Of a stretch of 64,000 nt of DNA, positions 1-12,300 are shown piece by piece (the first letter of the stretch is position 1; each line of letters begins with the position of its first letter). The notes under the pieces were generated by a model. The model worked only from the letters and a program-made list of their open reading frames with translations. It was not told where the DNA came from and did not search any database. The position numbers and the translations under genes are program-made. The DNA comes from Calendula officinalis (taxonomy: Eukaryota; Streptophyta; Magnoliopsida; Asterales; Asteraceae), in NCBI GenBank assembly GCA_963853835.1, contig OY970820.1, forward strand, positions 46,598,907 through 46,662,906. The letters are read 5' to 3'.

Positions 1-560
1 TCGATGATGATCTTGTAGATGTACCTATGATGGAGGTCGAAAATGATGTGATGGATATTAGGTTTCAAGAACATAATGAAGAACAAAATTCAAATGACGA
101 GGGTAATTTTTATAGATGGTTTAATGTTTTTTTCGTGTTATTTTTATCTTTTTTCAGTTTAATTGTTACGTATTTTTAAAAACCGTATGGTTTTGATTTG
201 AGTTTTATTATGTAATTGTGTTGTTGTTTTGAAACATATTGTCGGTTTTTCAGTTCAGAATGTAATTTTAGATAGAAAGCATGTGTTTAGTATCATATTT
301 TTTGTCAATATTTAACGTGATCTTCTGCTTGTACAACGATGTTGAGAAAATTCCCGTTGATTATGTTAATAGAAGATGGAGCTAAACTCGTTATAATCGA
401 GTCTCGGGAAAATGATGTTGGAAAAGTCCACGTTCGCCGAAAACACCATGTTGTTGAAGAAACCCATGGTGATGAAGAAATTTATGATGTTGATGACACA
501 GATGGGTTTTGGATGAGGAATGAAATTGATTTATTTTTATTTTTGACATTTTTTTGTTTA
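1..560 (+). other. Unidentified acidic coding-like fragments
   Basis: Two stretches read openly and look like exons: about 2-120 and 339-540. Both are rich in Asp and Glu (for example DVPMMEVEND and EEIYDVDDTDG) and lie on the same strand. The open frame from 339 runs on to 731, but the part after about 540 is a low-complexity hydrophobic translation of T-rich DNA and is probably not coding. I do not recognise a family. The fragment is cut by the window start, so its true beginning cannot be seen. Confidence 0.2.
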
Positions 561-641
561 CTTTGTCTTGAGATTTGGATTTATTTTTTTCTTATTTGCA
601 AAAACTATTACTCTACTGTGTTCATTATAAGTTCTTTTTTT

Positions 642-1040
642 TTATTAACTTTCTTGTTCGTAAACACGTATGTTTTCTATCAACGTGTAAAAAATGCATA
701 TAGGGTAAATACAAAACATATATGTAACTGACTTTCTTATTAACTTTCTTATTCGTAAACACATATGTTTTCTATCAATATGTAAAAAATGCATATAGGG
801 TAAATACAAAACATATATGTACAAAACATACAATGTGCTTTAATTTGATATTTATAATTTTCCAGTTTGACTTACATACAGTTAACTATGAAATAAGTAT
901 TTTTAAAGGAATGTAACATATATGTTCTTGAGTACTATAAAATGATTTTTTATGTGACATACATGTTACTTTCCTCGTATTCAAACTCATTATATAGGGT
1001 AAATACAAAACATATATGTAACTGACTTTCTTATTAACTA
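642..1040. repeat. 95-bp tandem repeat, two copies plus a partial copy
   Basis: A unit beginning TTATTAACTTTCTT and ending near ACAAAACATATATGTA occurs at 642 and again at 737, a period of 95 bp. Its last part (GGGTAAATACAAAACATATA) recurs a third time near 998-1020. The unit contains the palindromic core ACATATATGT. It is AT-rich with no coding signal. Confidence 0.75.
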
Positions 1041-1206
1041 ATACCGTAGGATACTTTATTTTTAATAAAAATCTAACATTCAATTACCAAAAAATAAACA
1101 AACCCAGATAATCCATAATCATAGTAAACAAAACATAAAACCAATTGTCTTCAAAAAAAACCAAAACACATATGTTTACTAACAAAACCGAAAAAAAAAA
1201 CCCAAA

Positions 1207-1536
1207 TTAAGTCATAGCATACATCTTTGCTTTCACCTCATCTTTCTTAAGGTTGTAATCTGAAAGCATTATCCTTGTTCCATATCTTGTTTTTAATATA
1301 TTTAGTTTTTTCAACAACCTAGAATTGTCACCTTCCAAACCACAATTCCATTTCTTTAGATCTTGTCCGGAAAATGATTCCATGCACTTCATCACATATA
1401 TTCCACCACTCTTTTTGTACATGCCCGTTTGTAATTTAAAATCTCCGATGACCAGCTCAAAATTGTAAAACACTTCCGCTTTTACATGATTGATGCTAAA
1501 AGCATATTTCGCGAAATTGTTTTTCTGCACAAACAT
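1207..1536 (-). pseudogene. Ulp1-like (C48) protease C-terminal fragment
   Basis: This 109-residue reading frame resembles the C-terminal part of the Ulp1-type cysteine proteases carried by plant transposons: a core GGIYVMKCMES, then W-x-CGLEGDN, then a basic stretch ending in ILKTRYGTRIMLSDYN. In the family the core is normally D-C-G followed by I/V-F/Y-V-M, with Cys as the nucleophile. Here the segment reads KKSGGIYVMK, so the catalytic Cys is absent. The rest of the protease (His and Asp motifs) is not recognisable nearby, although 1611-1680 on the same strand could hold a diverged upstream exon. It resembles the Ulp1-like remnant at 17500-17800. I read it as a decayed transposon-borne gene; the family call rests on motif recognition only. 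Confidence 0.45.
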
Positions 1537-1539
1537 AAA

Positions 1540-2737
1540 TTTTGTTCAGAAACATAAAAGTTATTATTACTATTTATTTAATACATAACTTCCATTTTAG
1601 TTAACTTACCACTAAGTTTGCCACTTTGACATTGCATTCTTTAAGACCCTTTGTTATTTTAACTACATTGTGCATATATGATATCCTAAATAATCACATT
1701 TTTGTTTGTTGAAGACCTAGTATCTACAAAATCATCATCTTCAATCTCTCTTTCCCGTGTCTTCGCGCTCCTGGTAACACCTTCACGCAACAATAATTCC
1801 ATTAACGTTTATTTAAAAAATAAACATGTATGATAATTTACAATTCCATTTTTGCAAATAAACTCAATTACACTTTCATGTGTATATGTTCGACTTAAAT
1901 GAATCATAAAAGATGAAATTTCATCTTCTTAATACCTAAAAATCATTTCATAATAACCAATTATAGAATCGAAATGTCCAAAAAAAGTGTTCAAATGTCC
2001 TACTTCATATATGATTACGACCAATTACACAAAAAAAACCTTTCAAACAAATCATACGTGTTACCAAAAAAACCCTACTAATAGATTTGTCTGTATGTTC
2101 TTACCCATACCCCAATTTTCCCAATTTTCGTCAACCCTTTGTACCCCCTTACTATATTCATGCAAAATTTGTTGTTATTGACGTCTAAAAACACTAATGC
2201 AACCATATTTATGAGTTTTAATCAAAGTTTTACCTGGCATTTTTTTGCCAATTGCAAGTTGATGTTTCTTCGTCCTTCTAATCGCCGGCAACCCTAATAC
2301 ACAGCTCAAATGGTTAAAAAAACCTCTCGTATTTTGATATAAATATTACAAATATGCAATATCATGTAAATATGGACTGAATCGTGTACCAATTTCTTCC
2401 AATTTCGTTGATATCAACTGTTCGTCGTGCATATCCTTTTTTTTAAAATAATCAGATGATTTTTGGAATGTGGGGATCAATTGCGTAATCCTAGGGGGAG
2501 GTTTAGGAAATTTCGGCAACCGTGCATGATATTTTGGCTGCTTTTATTATTATTTTTTCCTTTTTAATGTTTACCAAAATACCCTTTTGCTTATTAAAAA
2601 TCTGTCCAAAATTGGGTTACTAATTACACATATGCCATTTTATAATCTACACCATTAGATTGATTATTGGATGGCTAAGATTGAAATTTAATAGTTCTCA
2701 GAGTTCTTTTTAAAATCAGAGTTCTCAATATAACTCA

Positions 2738-2741
<4 letters not shown>
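1540..2741. other. AT-rich stretch without recognisable genes
   Basis: Only short frames without recognisable motifs occur here. The sequence is AT-rich with many homopolymer runs. Apart from the possible diverged Ulp1 exon at 1611-1680 (minus strand), I see nothing to annotate. Confidence 0.5.

Positions 2742-2816
<75 letters not shown>
2742..2816. repeat. (TA)n microsatellite
   Basis: An uninterrupted TA dinucleotide run of about 75 bp. It precedes a block of degenerate repeats. Confidence 0.98.
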
Positions 2817-2818
<2 letters not shown>

Positions 2819-3075
2819 CATTTGTCATTGGTTGTTTAAGGACTCTTTTGTTCTTTGACATTTTTCATTTCCCATTGGATGTCCAATGACATTTTTGTCA
2901 TTTCACATTTTTCTTTTTCAATTTAACAATGACAATTACTTTTTTTTTTCCCTTAAACTTTTACTATCATTAGATGTTTAATGACTTTTTTGTCCTTTTA
3001 CATTTTGCATTTGCTATTGAATGTTTAATGACTTTTTTGTCCATTCATATTTTTTGTCCTTAAATATTTACTTTT
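2817..3075. repeat. Degenerate tandem repeat, TTTAATGACTTTTTTGTCC type
   Basis: The phrase 'CATT(G/A)GATGT(T/C)(T/C)AATGAC.TTTTTGTC' returns roughly every 60-70 bp (near 2870, 2970 and 3020), with a related copy near 2825 and poly-T/C spacers. The copies are diverged. No coding potential is visible. Confidence 0.6.
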
Positions 3076-3451
3076 TTTACAATTATTACCCTAAATTAAC
3101 TTATTTCAAGCTATAATAGTTTGGAATATTTTGAACCACTTATCTAATTCCATTACTTGTAAATTAGTGACGATAACCGAAAACTATTACTAATGTACAT
3201 TGGATAACAACATCGCGATCATATTAATCTTATTTATAATAGTTTACAACATTCATTTCAACGGGTGCCAAATTTCCAAAATAACATAATATGTGCTCTT
3301 ATTTATACCATAAACTTTCTGATTTAACATGTTGCGCATATAACCAATCATAATACAACTGAAGTATTTACTGATATAAACAAACTTTTGGGCTTAATAT
3401 AAAGATACCTCGCAACAACGTGCGGCTACACTCTACTAGTTTAGGCTTATA

Positions 3452-3775
3452 GGATTGGGTACAACGCCATCCGGCGTGGTGGTGAGGTGGAGGTGCAACA
3501 GCGTGGGGGGTATATTGGAACACCGTCTCCCCCAACGGCGTGGGGGGTTGGCGTGGGTGAGGGTGGCAACGGGCAACGGCAGACATCTTGTGATTGGTTG
3601 GCATGGTATTCTTTTTATTTTATTTTCTTTTTTATTTAAAATTAAATTGAATAAAATGGTGTGGTGTGGTGGATATTTCCTAGAGATGATGTGCTGTGGG
3701 GTAGTGTGGTTGCTGAGGTGGCAGATGATGTGACAAAAAAGATTGGTGTGGCTGTGGTACCCATACCCCACAGAC
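3452..3775. mobile_element. Possible MITE with a GC-rich interior
   Basis: A sharply GC-richer island sits in AT-rich DNA. Its left edge contains TGGGTACAAC and its right edge contains GTGGTACCCA, which is an inverted copy matching at 9 of 10 positions. TTA trinucleotides lie just outside both edges, as expected for PIF/Harbinger-type elements, but the outermost bases do not align cleanly. Between the edges is the phrase CAACGCCATCCGGCGTGG. The overlapping reading frames on both strands look like by-products of GC content. Confidence 0.35.
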
Positions 3776-3889
3776 TTAGAACAAAAGAAAAATTACATAG
3801 TTAAAACTTAGACCTTTGGATTTACAATTTACAAAATAAACAAGTGGCTTGACAAGCTAAGCCCAAACACACCCGATATATATCAATTC

Positions 3890-4770
3890 CCTTCCCAATA
3901 ATTTTCCGCAATATCTTTTTTGCCCTAGTTGATTACGTGGCAGCCGCCAACCATCTCACACTCCTCCGTTAATTTTGAATTTTCCGGCAACCCAAAGAAG
4001 AGCTCTTGCAGGTAATTTAAATTTCTCTTGCTTTACTGGCCGATTACCGTGTGAAATTAGCATATTTGTCATTTTCTCTTAGTGATGACGTTGCATGTCG
4101 ATTTTTGCTTTAAACCTACAGATTGTTGCCCAAAGTTCTATGTAAGTTACGTTAAAAAGAATAATACTATAAAAAAATTATATGATATCTTATCTTGCTT
4201 AAAAAAAAAACAGTTAAATACGACTGAAGTGATTTTATTTTAATCCAAATATTTTATAAAATAATCGTCTAAGTTGTTCATGTATAATTAATAGGTTGGT
4301 GACTCAAGGAAGACGGTCATGGCCTTTGATGTCTTTATATTTAATTATCATTACTCCTTGGGATACTATATGACTTGTTTCTCAGCTTTATATTCTAAAA
4401 TACATGTTATTCTATTGAATTCGAAAATCAAGAGGAAAAACGGGATACAACAATAGTTTAATTGTTTCTTGGTATGTTTCTCGGTCTACTTATTATCATA
4501 GATTTAGTAGATATATTATTGTAGATAGAAGTTCATTTAAGCTAATCTGATTATTACTTTTTTTTAGTTTAATTTAATTTCCAGCGAATAGTTTATCGTA
4601 CTTCAAAATTTTGATTTAGTAGATATATTATTGTAGATGGGGCACTGTAACATTTTAGCCCGTTTTGAAAGAAAATTAAATCCTAATTAACTACTTTGTG
4701 GTATCCGAATCTCGTTCTTTGGAGGTATTGTGTTTAAATATTATTGTATAGATTATAGATTATTGTTAGT
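3890..4770. repeat. Dispersed repeat, copy A
   Basis: Positions 3890-4340 match 49575-50035 closely, including GATTACGTGGCAGCCGCC and AGAGCTCTTGCAGGTAAT. Positions 4350-4760 match 17700-18110 closely, including ATACATGTTATTCTATTG and TGGAGGTATTGTGTTTAAAT. The second part corresponds to the end of the Ulp1-like gene and its 3' flank in copy B. Copy A therefore looks like a deletion derivative joining the leader and tail of that unit. CACTA-1 is inserted about 65 bp downstream. Confidence 0.75.
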
Positions 4771-4835
4771 CACGATTAAGATGTGGAGGTTAAACTATAT
4801 GACTATATATATCGAGTATAAATAAAAATTCCAAA

Positions 4836-5166
4836 CACTACTACAGAAACGATTTGTTGTTGCGGGGAAACCGATTTGTTGTTGCGGGGAAAGGACCGCA
4901 CTAACAAATTACGCACTATCAAACAAACAAACCGCAACAAAAGAGAAACCGCAGTATCAAACACAGAGACCGCAACAAGAAAGAAACCGCAATACTAAAT
5001 CCAACACCGCAACAAAAGAGAGACCGCAATATCAAACATAGAGACCGCAATAAGAAAGAAACCGCAACATTAAATAACAAAACGCGCTATTAGTTCTTCG
5101 CACACTACACTAGATGCTATACCCGCAATATTAGTTATTCGCACACATGATAAAGTAACCGCAATA
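4836..5166. repeat. CACTA-1 left terminal inverted repeat and subterminal array
   Basis: The 12-bp terminal repeat CACTACTACAGA is followed by two direct TTGTTGTTGCGGGGAAA units. About fifteen inverted relatives follow (ACCGCAACAA, ACCGCACTAACAAA, ACCGCAATATCAAA, GAAACCGCAATA). In En/Spm-type elements such repeated subterminal motifs are binding sites for the TNPA-type protein. That role is inferred here from position and repetition. Confidence 0.9.
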
Positions 5167-5201
5167 TTTGATATTCAAAATAAACAAAAAAAAATCATTC
5201 C

Positions 5202-5203
<2 letters not shown>

Positions 5204-5287
<84 letters not shown>
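5204..5287. repeat. (TA)n microsatellite inside CACTA-1
   Basis: About 84 bp of pure AT/TA dinucleotide lies between the left subterminal array and the 3' end of the TNP/Ulp1-type gene. Confidence 0.98.
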
Positions 5288-5291
<4 letters not shown>

Positions 5292-5419
5292 CGCACAGTA
5301 ACTTAATGTCAAAAATTTACATTGTAATGGACTTGCAGGTTGTGATCATTGTAATGGACCGTGTTTCAAAAATTTACAACTATATGTTCAAAAATTTACA
5401 CTTGCTTAATTGCTAACCT

Positions 5420-8400
5420 TTAATAAGTGGCATCACTTTGCTTGCACCTCTTCATCCATTCGAGATACAGTGGCAACAACCTTTCTATGTATTCATGAAT
5501 CATAGAAGCATCAAAACTCTTATTAGTCTTTCACATCTGCTCATGAAAAGCAATTAATATCAATAATTTTCACATCTAAATGAGTAATATTTTAAAACTA
5601 TAACATAAACTTACAGATTGGTTGATGTTAAACTGTATGGTCTGTAAAAATTCTTCAATATGTCGACTAACAATGTAACCACATTCCCAGCTTTGGTCTT
5701 GTTTCCAGCACTGTAATATTTCAATATATTGAATATTTTATACATCTTAAATAAATTGGTAAAAAATGGAAATTGAAAACATACAGTTGTGTTTATCCAT
5801 TTAAATCTACGGGGAAACATATGATTGATTACTCCTACAAGAGTGTAGTAATCGGGACCAGATTCACGCTTTAAAGAATCAACAATATATGCAATATTAG
5901 TTTTAGGACAGAGGATAAAAAGCATCCAGTGTTGCCTGCAAGTAAACACAAGCAATTAATCAAAGTTACTTGCTTGTATGATGATTTAAAACATCCAGTG
6001 TTGCGTGTATTATGGAAAATCAAATCTTACTGTTGATAGTATGGTGCAAGAATGTATGACTTGCTTGGATGATGATTTAAAACATCCCTGATATGTTGGA
6101 TGACATGGTTCTTGTTGGTGCGACATTCTGGATCGGTAATATAGTGTGCATTGAAAAATGCACATCGTGAATTGCTGCCCGCCATTGCATAATAATACCT
6201 TAAATATACAACATAAAGTTAATAAATACAATTATACCCAAATAGTAAAATATTAAGCTTACATTGACAAACAATGTATCATGCTCATATCAACCCAATG
6301 GAATCGAGCAAATTGTAAAACCTTGGTGGCTGGGATGCCTTCTGTATATGTCTCATGATACATACCCGGAGGGGGAAGGAACACTAAGACCATATTTGTT
6401 ATATTTGAAGAATGCATCAAGTATTGGGAGAAATTGGGGAGCATCGGCCATTACCATCGCATAATGCTGGTCGTACTGAGGATCTAGAGGAACATCCTCG
6501 GGTTCGGGTTCGGGTGTGGTGACGGTTTGGGCTGCGGTGGGTGTTTGGGGTTTAGGGACTGTTCGGGCTGGTCTGTCGGTTCGGGCTTCGGGGATGGTTT
6601 GGGCTGGGATAATGGGTTGGGCTTTAGTGACTGTTTGGGCTACGGGGACTGTTTGGGCTGGGTTAATGGGTTGGGCTGCGGGGACGGTTTGGGCTGCGGG
6701 GACGGTTTGGGGTGCGGGGACGGTTTGGGCTGCGGGGACGGTTTGGGGTGTGGTGACGGTTTTGGCTGCGGTGGGTGTTTGGGGTTTAGGGACTGTTCGG
6801 GCTGGGCTGTCGGGTTGGGCTTCGGGGATGGTTTGGGCTGCGGGGACGGTTTGGGCTGCGGGGACGGTTTGGGCTGCGGGGACCGATTGCAACTACAATA
6901 AGTAATGATAAAAATATTAGTATTTAAAAATAACGATCAAAATAATGATAATGATAAGACTAACCATTTGTGCATATCCATAAAAGTCTTGGTCTAAAGG
7001 GAAGGGTGAAGTTTCGGGCATTTCTGGTATATAAACATTGTTTGTTGACAAATCAAATGGAGAGGATTCTCTCAAGTCCCTTTCCGGGGAATTGACAAGC
7101 CCATCGCTAAATAAGCTAAAACATTTCTACAAAGTTAGATAAAAGCGTTCACAAACAATGTAAAAAAACTAAAATATACCTTCACTGCATATCTTGGCCA
7201 CTGTACTATATTATATGGCAAATTCTCAACCAATTGAACATCATCTGTTTTTGTGAGAGGATGTACAGGCAAATCCTCCTTTCCTGCCACGATCGCATCA
7301 ACTTGGACTTTTACACAACCATCGGCAATCGGTTTATTATGTAACAGTTGGAATCCAACAGTTGGCCATACTTGTCCAAAACCAACTTTGACTAAATGGG
7401 CATCAGCCACCCTAATTAGCAACTCACATGGTGACAACACCTGTAAAAACATATAAAATTATAAGGCTGGATAGTATAGGCTGCAAAAGTTTTAAATTGT
7501 TACCTCAATAGGTGGATAGTGTTCCACCATTCCACGGGACCCACATGAATCATGGTGGCTTGTGTTGACCGTGGGGGTACTTTGCGGGATCACATTTCTA
7601 ATCAATCCACCTTTAACCTTTGTGTATCCAATTGCCTCGGATACGGTCCGAGATCTGCCCCCGTGCTCGGGTCCTAGAAGACGAATTAAATGATCCTCTT
7701 TATTTAATGCATAAGTACCATCCTCTATCATCTTTTTCTCTTCCGCGAGCTACAAAAAGTATTTGTTTACAAAAAAGATAAAAATCTTCAATTAATTAAA
7801 ACTTAGTATACCAAAACATGGAAATTGTCCAACGCTTCGTTAGGAAGTTCAAACTTTCCTTCACTTTCTTTACTGCACAACCCATCAAAAACAACCTAGA
7901 CCGTTCATTTTGAATCTCCGAAAGAACACTATGGTTTTGTAGAAGTTCAGACCAAACTGCATCCTTTTTACTTTTTTTAAAACGGGTCCACCCGCTTCGG
8001 CCCACGCGGACCTTGAATTGTCTCTTTGCATTGCTTGCCAGTGCTTTCTCCCTTTTTAGCTACACAAATTAACAAGTTGTTAATAATAAAATATTGTACA
8101 ATACTAAACATATAATATAATTAAGAGATACCATAAATTCTGGGGTGCTTCTTTGTGCCTTAAATGCTTCCCAATCATGCCTTTTAAGAAACTTATACTT
8201 CTCACAAGCATCCTTACCTGTAAGGACGAAATGTTTAACAAGCCTAGATTTAAAATTAGTACCAATTTTCACAGCTTTCTTCCTCATTAACTCTTTTGCA
8301 TCATCGTTCTCGATATTCCACATATTCTACAATTTAGAGTAAATAAATTATATGCTATCATCACTTAATAACTATTTCATATTTCTAATTAATAAATATA

Positions 8401-8634
8401 TACCTTGGTATCCAGCCATAGTTGTTCATATATGTCTTTGTCCATTTTACCCATATCAGTTGCTAGCGGGAAACGATGTTGAACCGTCATCCCAAACCAT
8501 GACGTCAGTTCTTTACTCAGAGGGATATGATTTTCATCAAATTCAGTTTTATATACATCTTTGCTATATTTCTTCCCAAAAGATGCAGGACCACGTTCGC
8601 CTCTACGTCTCTTACGTTCTTGATAATCGGCCAT
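5420..8634 (-). pseudogene. CACTA-1 TNP-type protein with C-terminal Ulp1 (C48) protease domain, frameshifted
   Basis: I can trace about twelve exons. The start ATG at 8634 lies directly behind a splice acceptor. Exons: 8634-8404, 8326-8132, 8059-7812, 7749-7504, 7440-7180, 7126-6965, a long one from 6892 to about 6263, then about 6199-6031, 5937-5785, 5712-5616 and a last one ending with the stop at 5420. The N-terminal half resembles the plant transposon proteins classed as Transposase_24/TNPA-like, with a basic start (ERKRRRGERG). A Pro-Ala-Gln repeat linker follows. The end is a Ulp1-type cysteine protease with HWMLF (His), IVDSLK (Asp), QDQSWECGY (Gln and nucleophilic Cys). Two breaks appear: exon 3 has an unbalanced length with a frame change near 7874, and the frame also changes near 6357. 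Either could be a sequencing error. Related proteases in plant transposons are of uncertain function. Confidence 0.7.
6490..6890 (-). repeat. Pro-Ala-Gln hexapeptide repeat in the TNP/Ulp1-type gene
   Basis: An 18-bp unit (GCGGGGACGGTTTGGGCT on the plus strand) repeats about twenty times with variants. On the minus strand it encodes TVPAAQ, TVTTPQ, PARTVPKPQ and similar. It forms a flexible linker between the TNP-like part and the protease domain. A larger duplicated block (TVPKPQTPTAA) occurs twice. The Trp/Gly-rich open frames on the opposite strand are shadows. Confidence 0.9.
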
Positions 8635-9190
8635 TTCTGCAAAATTACGACACAAATGCGTGAACATAATACGTTAACAGAAAAAGATGATTAAGAACGA
8701 ATGCATAACAAACACAAGAAATCATTAACATAATACTTTAATACCTAGCTTGGTGAAGGAATATCGGCGATGTAACGGTAAACTAGGGTTTAGGTCGACG
8801 AGAGTGATTAAGGTTTTTGGAAAAGTGATTAAGGATACGACGTGGTGAAAGCAACGTCGGTTACTATCCAAGGTGAAGAAAACGACGGTGAATCCAAACT
8901 CCGGTGAACTAGTGCAGAGTGATTTTGGTGAAGAAAACGGAGGGTTTGGTCGATTAAGGTTTTGTGCAAAAGTGATTAAGGATTCGATGTTTGGATAACT
9001 TATGTTTTGGGATTTGAAAATTTTGGAATAAACAATTTTGTTTTAGCGGGTCTTTATTTCATTTTAGCGGGTTATTTTATTCTTTTTGTTACCGCGGTTT
9101 ATGTCCATTAGTTATTGCGGTTTTTTTGTTGTTGCGGTTGGGTGAATTAGTTGTTGCGGTTTTGTTAATTTGTTGTTGCGGTTTTGAGTT
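8635..9190 (-). promoter_or_regulatory. Upstream region of the TNP/Ulp1-type gene with subterminal-type motifs
   Basis: An intron acceptor sits immediately before the ATG at 8634, so this stretch should hold a 5' leader with an intron. Positions 9040-9185 contain a cluster of TTAGCGGGT, TTATTGCGGT, TTGTTGCGGTT and TTGTTGCGGTTTT. These are the same motifs that fill the element's ends. They occur well inside the element, just upstream of this gene. That the motifs mark binding by the element's own protein is inference. Confidence 0.45.
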
Positions 9191-9357
9191 TCATTTTTTT
9201 GTGTGTTACAAGAATGTTGCATATATAGTAACAAATTCAAATTGTTAAAAGATGTTACACATGAATAAAACAGTAGGTTAATTATAAATTTGCATAGTAC
9301 TAAAACACATATATAATACAAATATTAATTTTCAATAATATATAATTGATCGAGTTA

Positions 9358-12300
9358 CTAAATATATGTTCCTTCTCCGTCAGTTCGTACATATGAGCTT
9401 CTATTCATGTTTTCAAAATTCCCGGGTTCGATACCGACGGAAAATGGTGATAAATCATCGAAGTTGTCGTGTTCTTCTTCATCCACAACATTATCAACCC
9501 CAAGAATACGTCTTTTACCTTGCAACACAATGTGGAATTTTGCTTTGCTTGGATCTTTGACGAAAAAAATTTGTGATACATGTGTTGCGAGAACGAATGG
9601 CTCGGATTTGTAGCCATTAGTTTCAAGATCGACAAGTGTAAAACCATATTCGTCAACTTTAACACCCGTACGGTTATTTACCCACTTACACTTGAACACT
9701 GGGATTATGAAATCAGAATACTGCAATTTCCAAATTTCTTCTATCACACCGTAATAAGAATCTTTTGCGATGCTTATCAATGTATCTTGATCACGCCTAT
9801 CGATTTCGGTTGTTGATGCTATTACTGTAACTCCACTATTTTGCACTGTACTTTTTCTATCTTGATCTTTGGTGTAAAATGTATAACCATTAATATCATA
9901 TCCTTGGTAAGTTCTTACTCTAGCATCTGGACCTTGTCCCAATTTTTTGACAGTGTCATCAACGTCGTCACTTGTTGTCACCCTCTCTTTTAACCAACTT
10001 GCCAAATCCTTGTTTTGGTTGTTTATGTACCACACTTGTTGTTTACCCGGGTTCGTCAACTTTAACATATCCATATGTTCATCAACATATGGAGTGAGGC
10101 ATGTCATGTACTTTAAGATTACTAAATGAGCAACTTGTAGTTCTCCGTGCATTGGCACTATTATCTTAAAACCTACTCCTCCCTTTCCTTCAAGTCGACC
10201 TGAATGGCGACTTTTAGGAACGCCAACACTTTTGACACCTTCCATATAGCCTAAGAAAAACAAAATATATAATAAATTAATTTTTGGTATATATAGTTGA
10301 TCATATATATTACATACGTACCTTGGCAGAACTCAATCACCTCTTCAGAAGTATACCCTTCAATAATACTTCCCTCTGGTCGATTACGGTTTCTTACATA
10401 ACCTTTCAATATTCCCATGTATCTTTCAAAAGGGTACATGTAACGTATAAATACAGGACCACATGCCTTAATCTCTCGTACGATATGAGATATTAGGAGA
10501 ACCATTATATCAAAAAATGATGGTGGAAAGTGCATCTCTAGTTCACAAAGGATAACATAAACGTCTTTCTCCCATTTGTCCAAATCTTCGACATCAATAA
10601 CTTTCGTATGAATATTGTTGAAAAACAAACAAAACTTTGTGATTGTATGTCGGATATCATCTTGTAAAATTCCACGAATTGCGATTGGAATCATATGTGT
10701 CATCAAAACATGACAATCGTGAGACTTCATCCCAAGCAATTTATAATCTTTCATTGATACAAATCTTTGAATGTTTGCTGAATAAGATGACGGAACCTTA
10801 ATATCGTGCAAACATTGGCACAACTTTTTTTTTTCTTCTTTCGTTGTATTATAACATGCGGGTGGAAGATAAGTACGAGTGCCTCGTTGTACGGGAGGAA
10901 GATCTTTACGTATTCCCATCTCGACCATGTCATTTCGAACCTTAATACCATATTTAGTTTTGTACTTAATATCCAATAATAAGCCTATCAAGCTCTCACA
11001 TACGTTTTTTTCTATGTGCATAACATCAAGACAATGTCTAACATCTAAATGTCTCCAGTAAGGCAATTGAAAAAATATGGACTTCTTTTTCCATATGCCA
11101 TCATTATCAATACGGAATCTCTTACCCAACACAACATTAATATTTTCAACTCGTGAAAATGTATCAAATCGTTTCTTCACCGTCCTAACCTCGACAGTTC
11201 CGTCAAACTCAATCGTCTTCTTCCTAAACGGGTGACTCTTGGTAAGGAATCTTCGATGTCCCATGTATACAGTTTTTTTACAATTTGGTAACCACACCGA
11301 GCTTGTCTCATCTTCACAAACAGGACAAGCTTTCTTACCCTTCGTTTTGTATCCTGACAAGTTACCGTATGCTGGAAAGTCATTGATAGTACAAAAAACC
11401 ATGGCCCGCAATTTAAATTGTTCTTTTCTATAAGCATCGTATACATCTACACCATCACTCCAAAGAGTTTTTAAGTCATCAATCAAAGGGGATAAATAAA
11501 CATCAATATCATTACCCGGTTGTTTCGGACCTTGAATCAACAAGGACATCATAATGTATTTCCGTTTCATGCATAACCATGGTGGGAGATTGTAAATGCA
11601 TAAGAGAACTGGCCACGTACTATGACGACTACTCATGTTACCGAAAGGATTTATCCCATCCGAACTAAGCCCAAACCGTATGTTTCTGATCTCCTTCCCA
11701 AACTCAACATACCTTTTATCTATGTTTCTCCACTGCGGTGAATCCGCAACATGTCTAATTTTCCCGTCAATCACACGTTCTTCTGAATGCCAACAAAGTA
11801 ACTTGGCTTCTTTCTCGTTTGAATATAACCTTTTCAGTCTTGGTATAATAGGAAGATACCACAACATTTTAGCCGGTGGTCCATGCTTTGTCACATTATC
11901 GTCAACTTCATCTGTATCCTTTTTCCGTTTATACCTCGATGCCTTGCAATGAGGACAGTTATGCAAATTTGCGAACTCGTTCCGAAACAACATACAATTA
12001 TTAGGACATGCATGTATTCTTTCTACTTCCAATCCCATTGGACACATTAATTTTTTTGCTCGATATGTAGAAATTGGTAATCCATTTTCTTCCGGAAGCA
12101 ACTCATGATGTAAAAGCTCTATTAGGGTTGTGAAACTTGTATCACTCCATCCGTTTTTCATCTTTAAGTTAATTAACTTCAACACAGCATCAAGTTTCAT
12201 TAATTTAGAACCTTTATATAACGGTGTTTCGGCTTCATCAAATAAGCGATGTAATTCATCTTGTTCACCAACGTCACCACTCATATTAGTATCCAATTCA

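Noticed and set aside
645..1083. Minus-strand Tyr/Ile/Cys-rich frames
   Set aside because: They are translations of the 95-bp AT-rich tandem repeat.
3436..3771. Overlapping His/Pro-rich frames on both strands in the GC-rich island
   Set aside because: There is no domain, both strands are open because of composition, and the island looks like a non-autonomous element.
4850..5166. Regular short repeats with spacers that could suggest a CRISPR array
   Set aside because: The repeats vary, occur in both orientations and flank CACTA ends. They are subterminal transposon motifs in a plant genome.
5168..5416. Open frame translating to a long Ile-Tyr run
   Set aside because: It is a translation of the TA microsatellite.
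6516..6905. Long plus-strand open frames rich in Trp, Ala and Gly, or Gly, Leu and Cys
   Set aside because: They are antisense readings of the PAQ hexapeptide repeat of the minus-strand TNP/Ulp1-type gene; an 18-bp repeat stays open in several frames.
9422..9436. GGTTCGATACC resembling a tRNA T-loop
   Set aside because: It lies in the DUF4216-coding exon of the transposase, with no acceptor stem, D-arm or anticodon arm around it.
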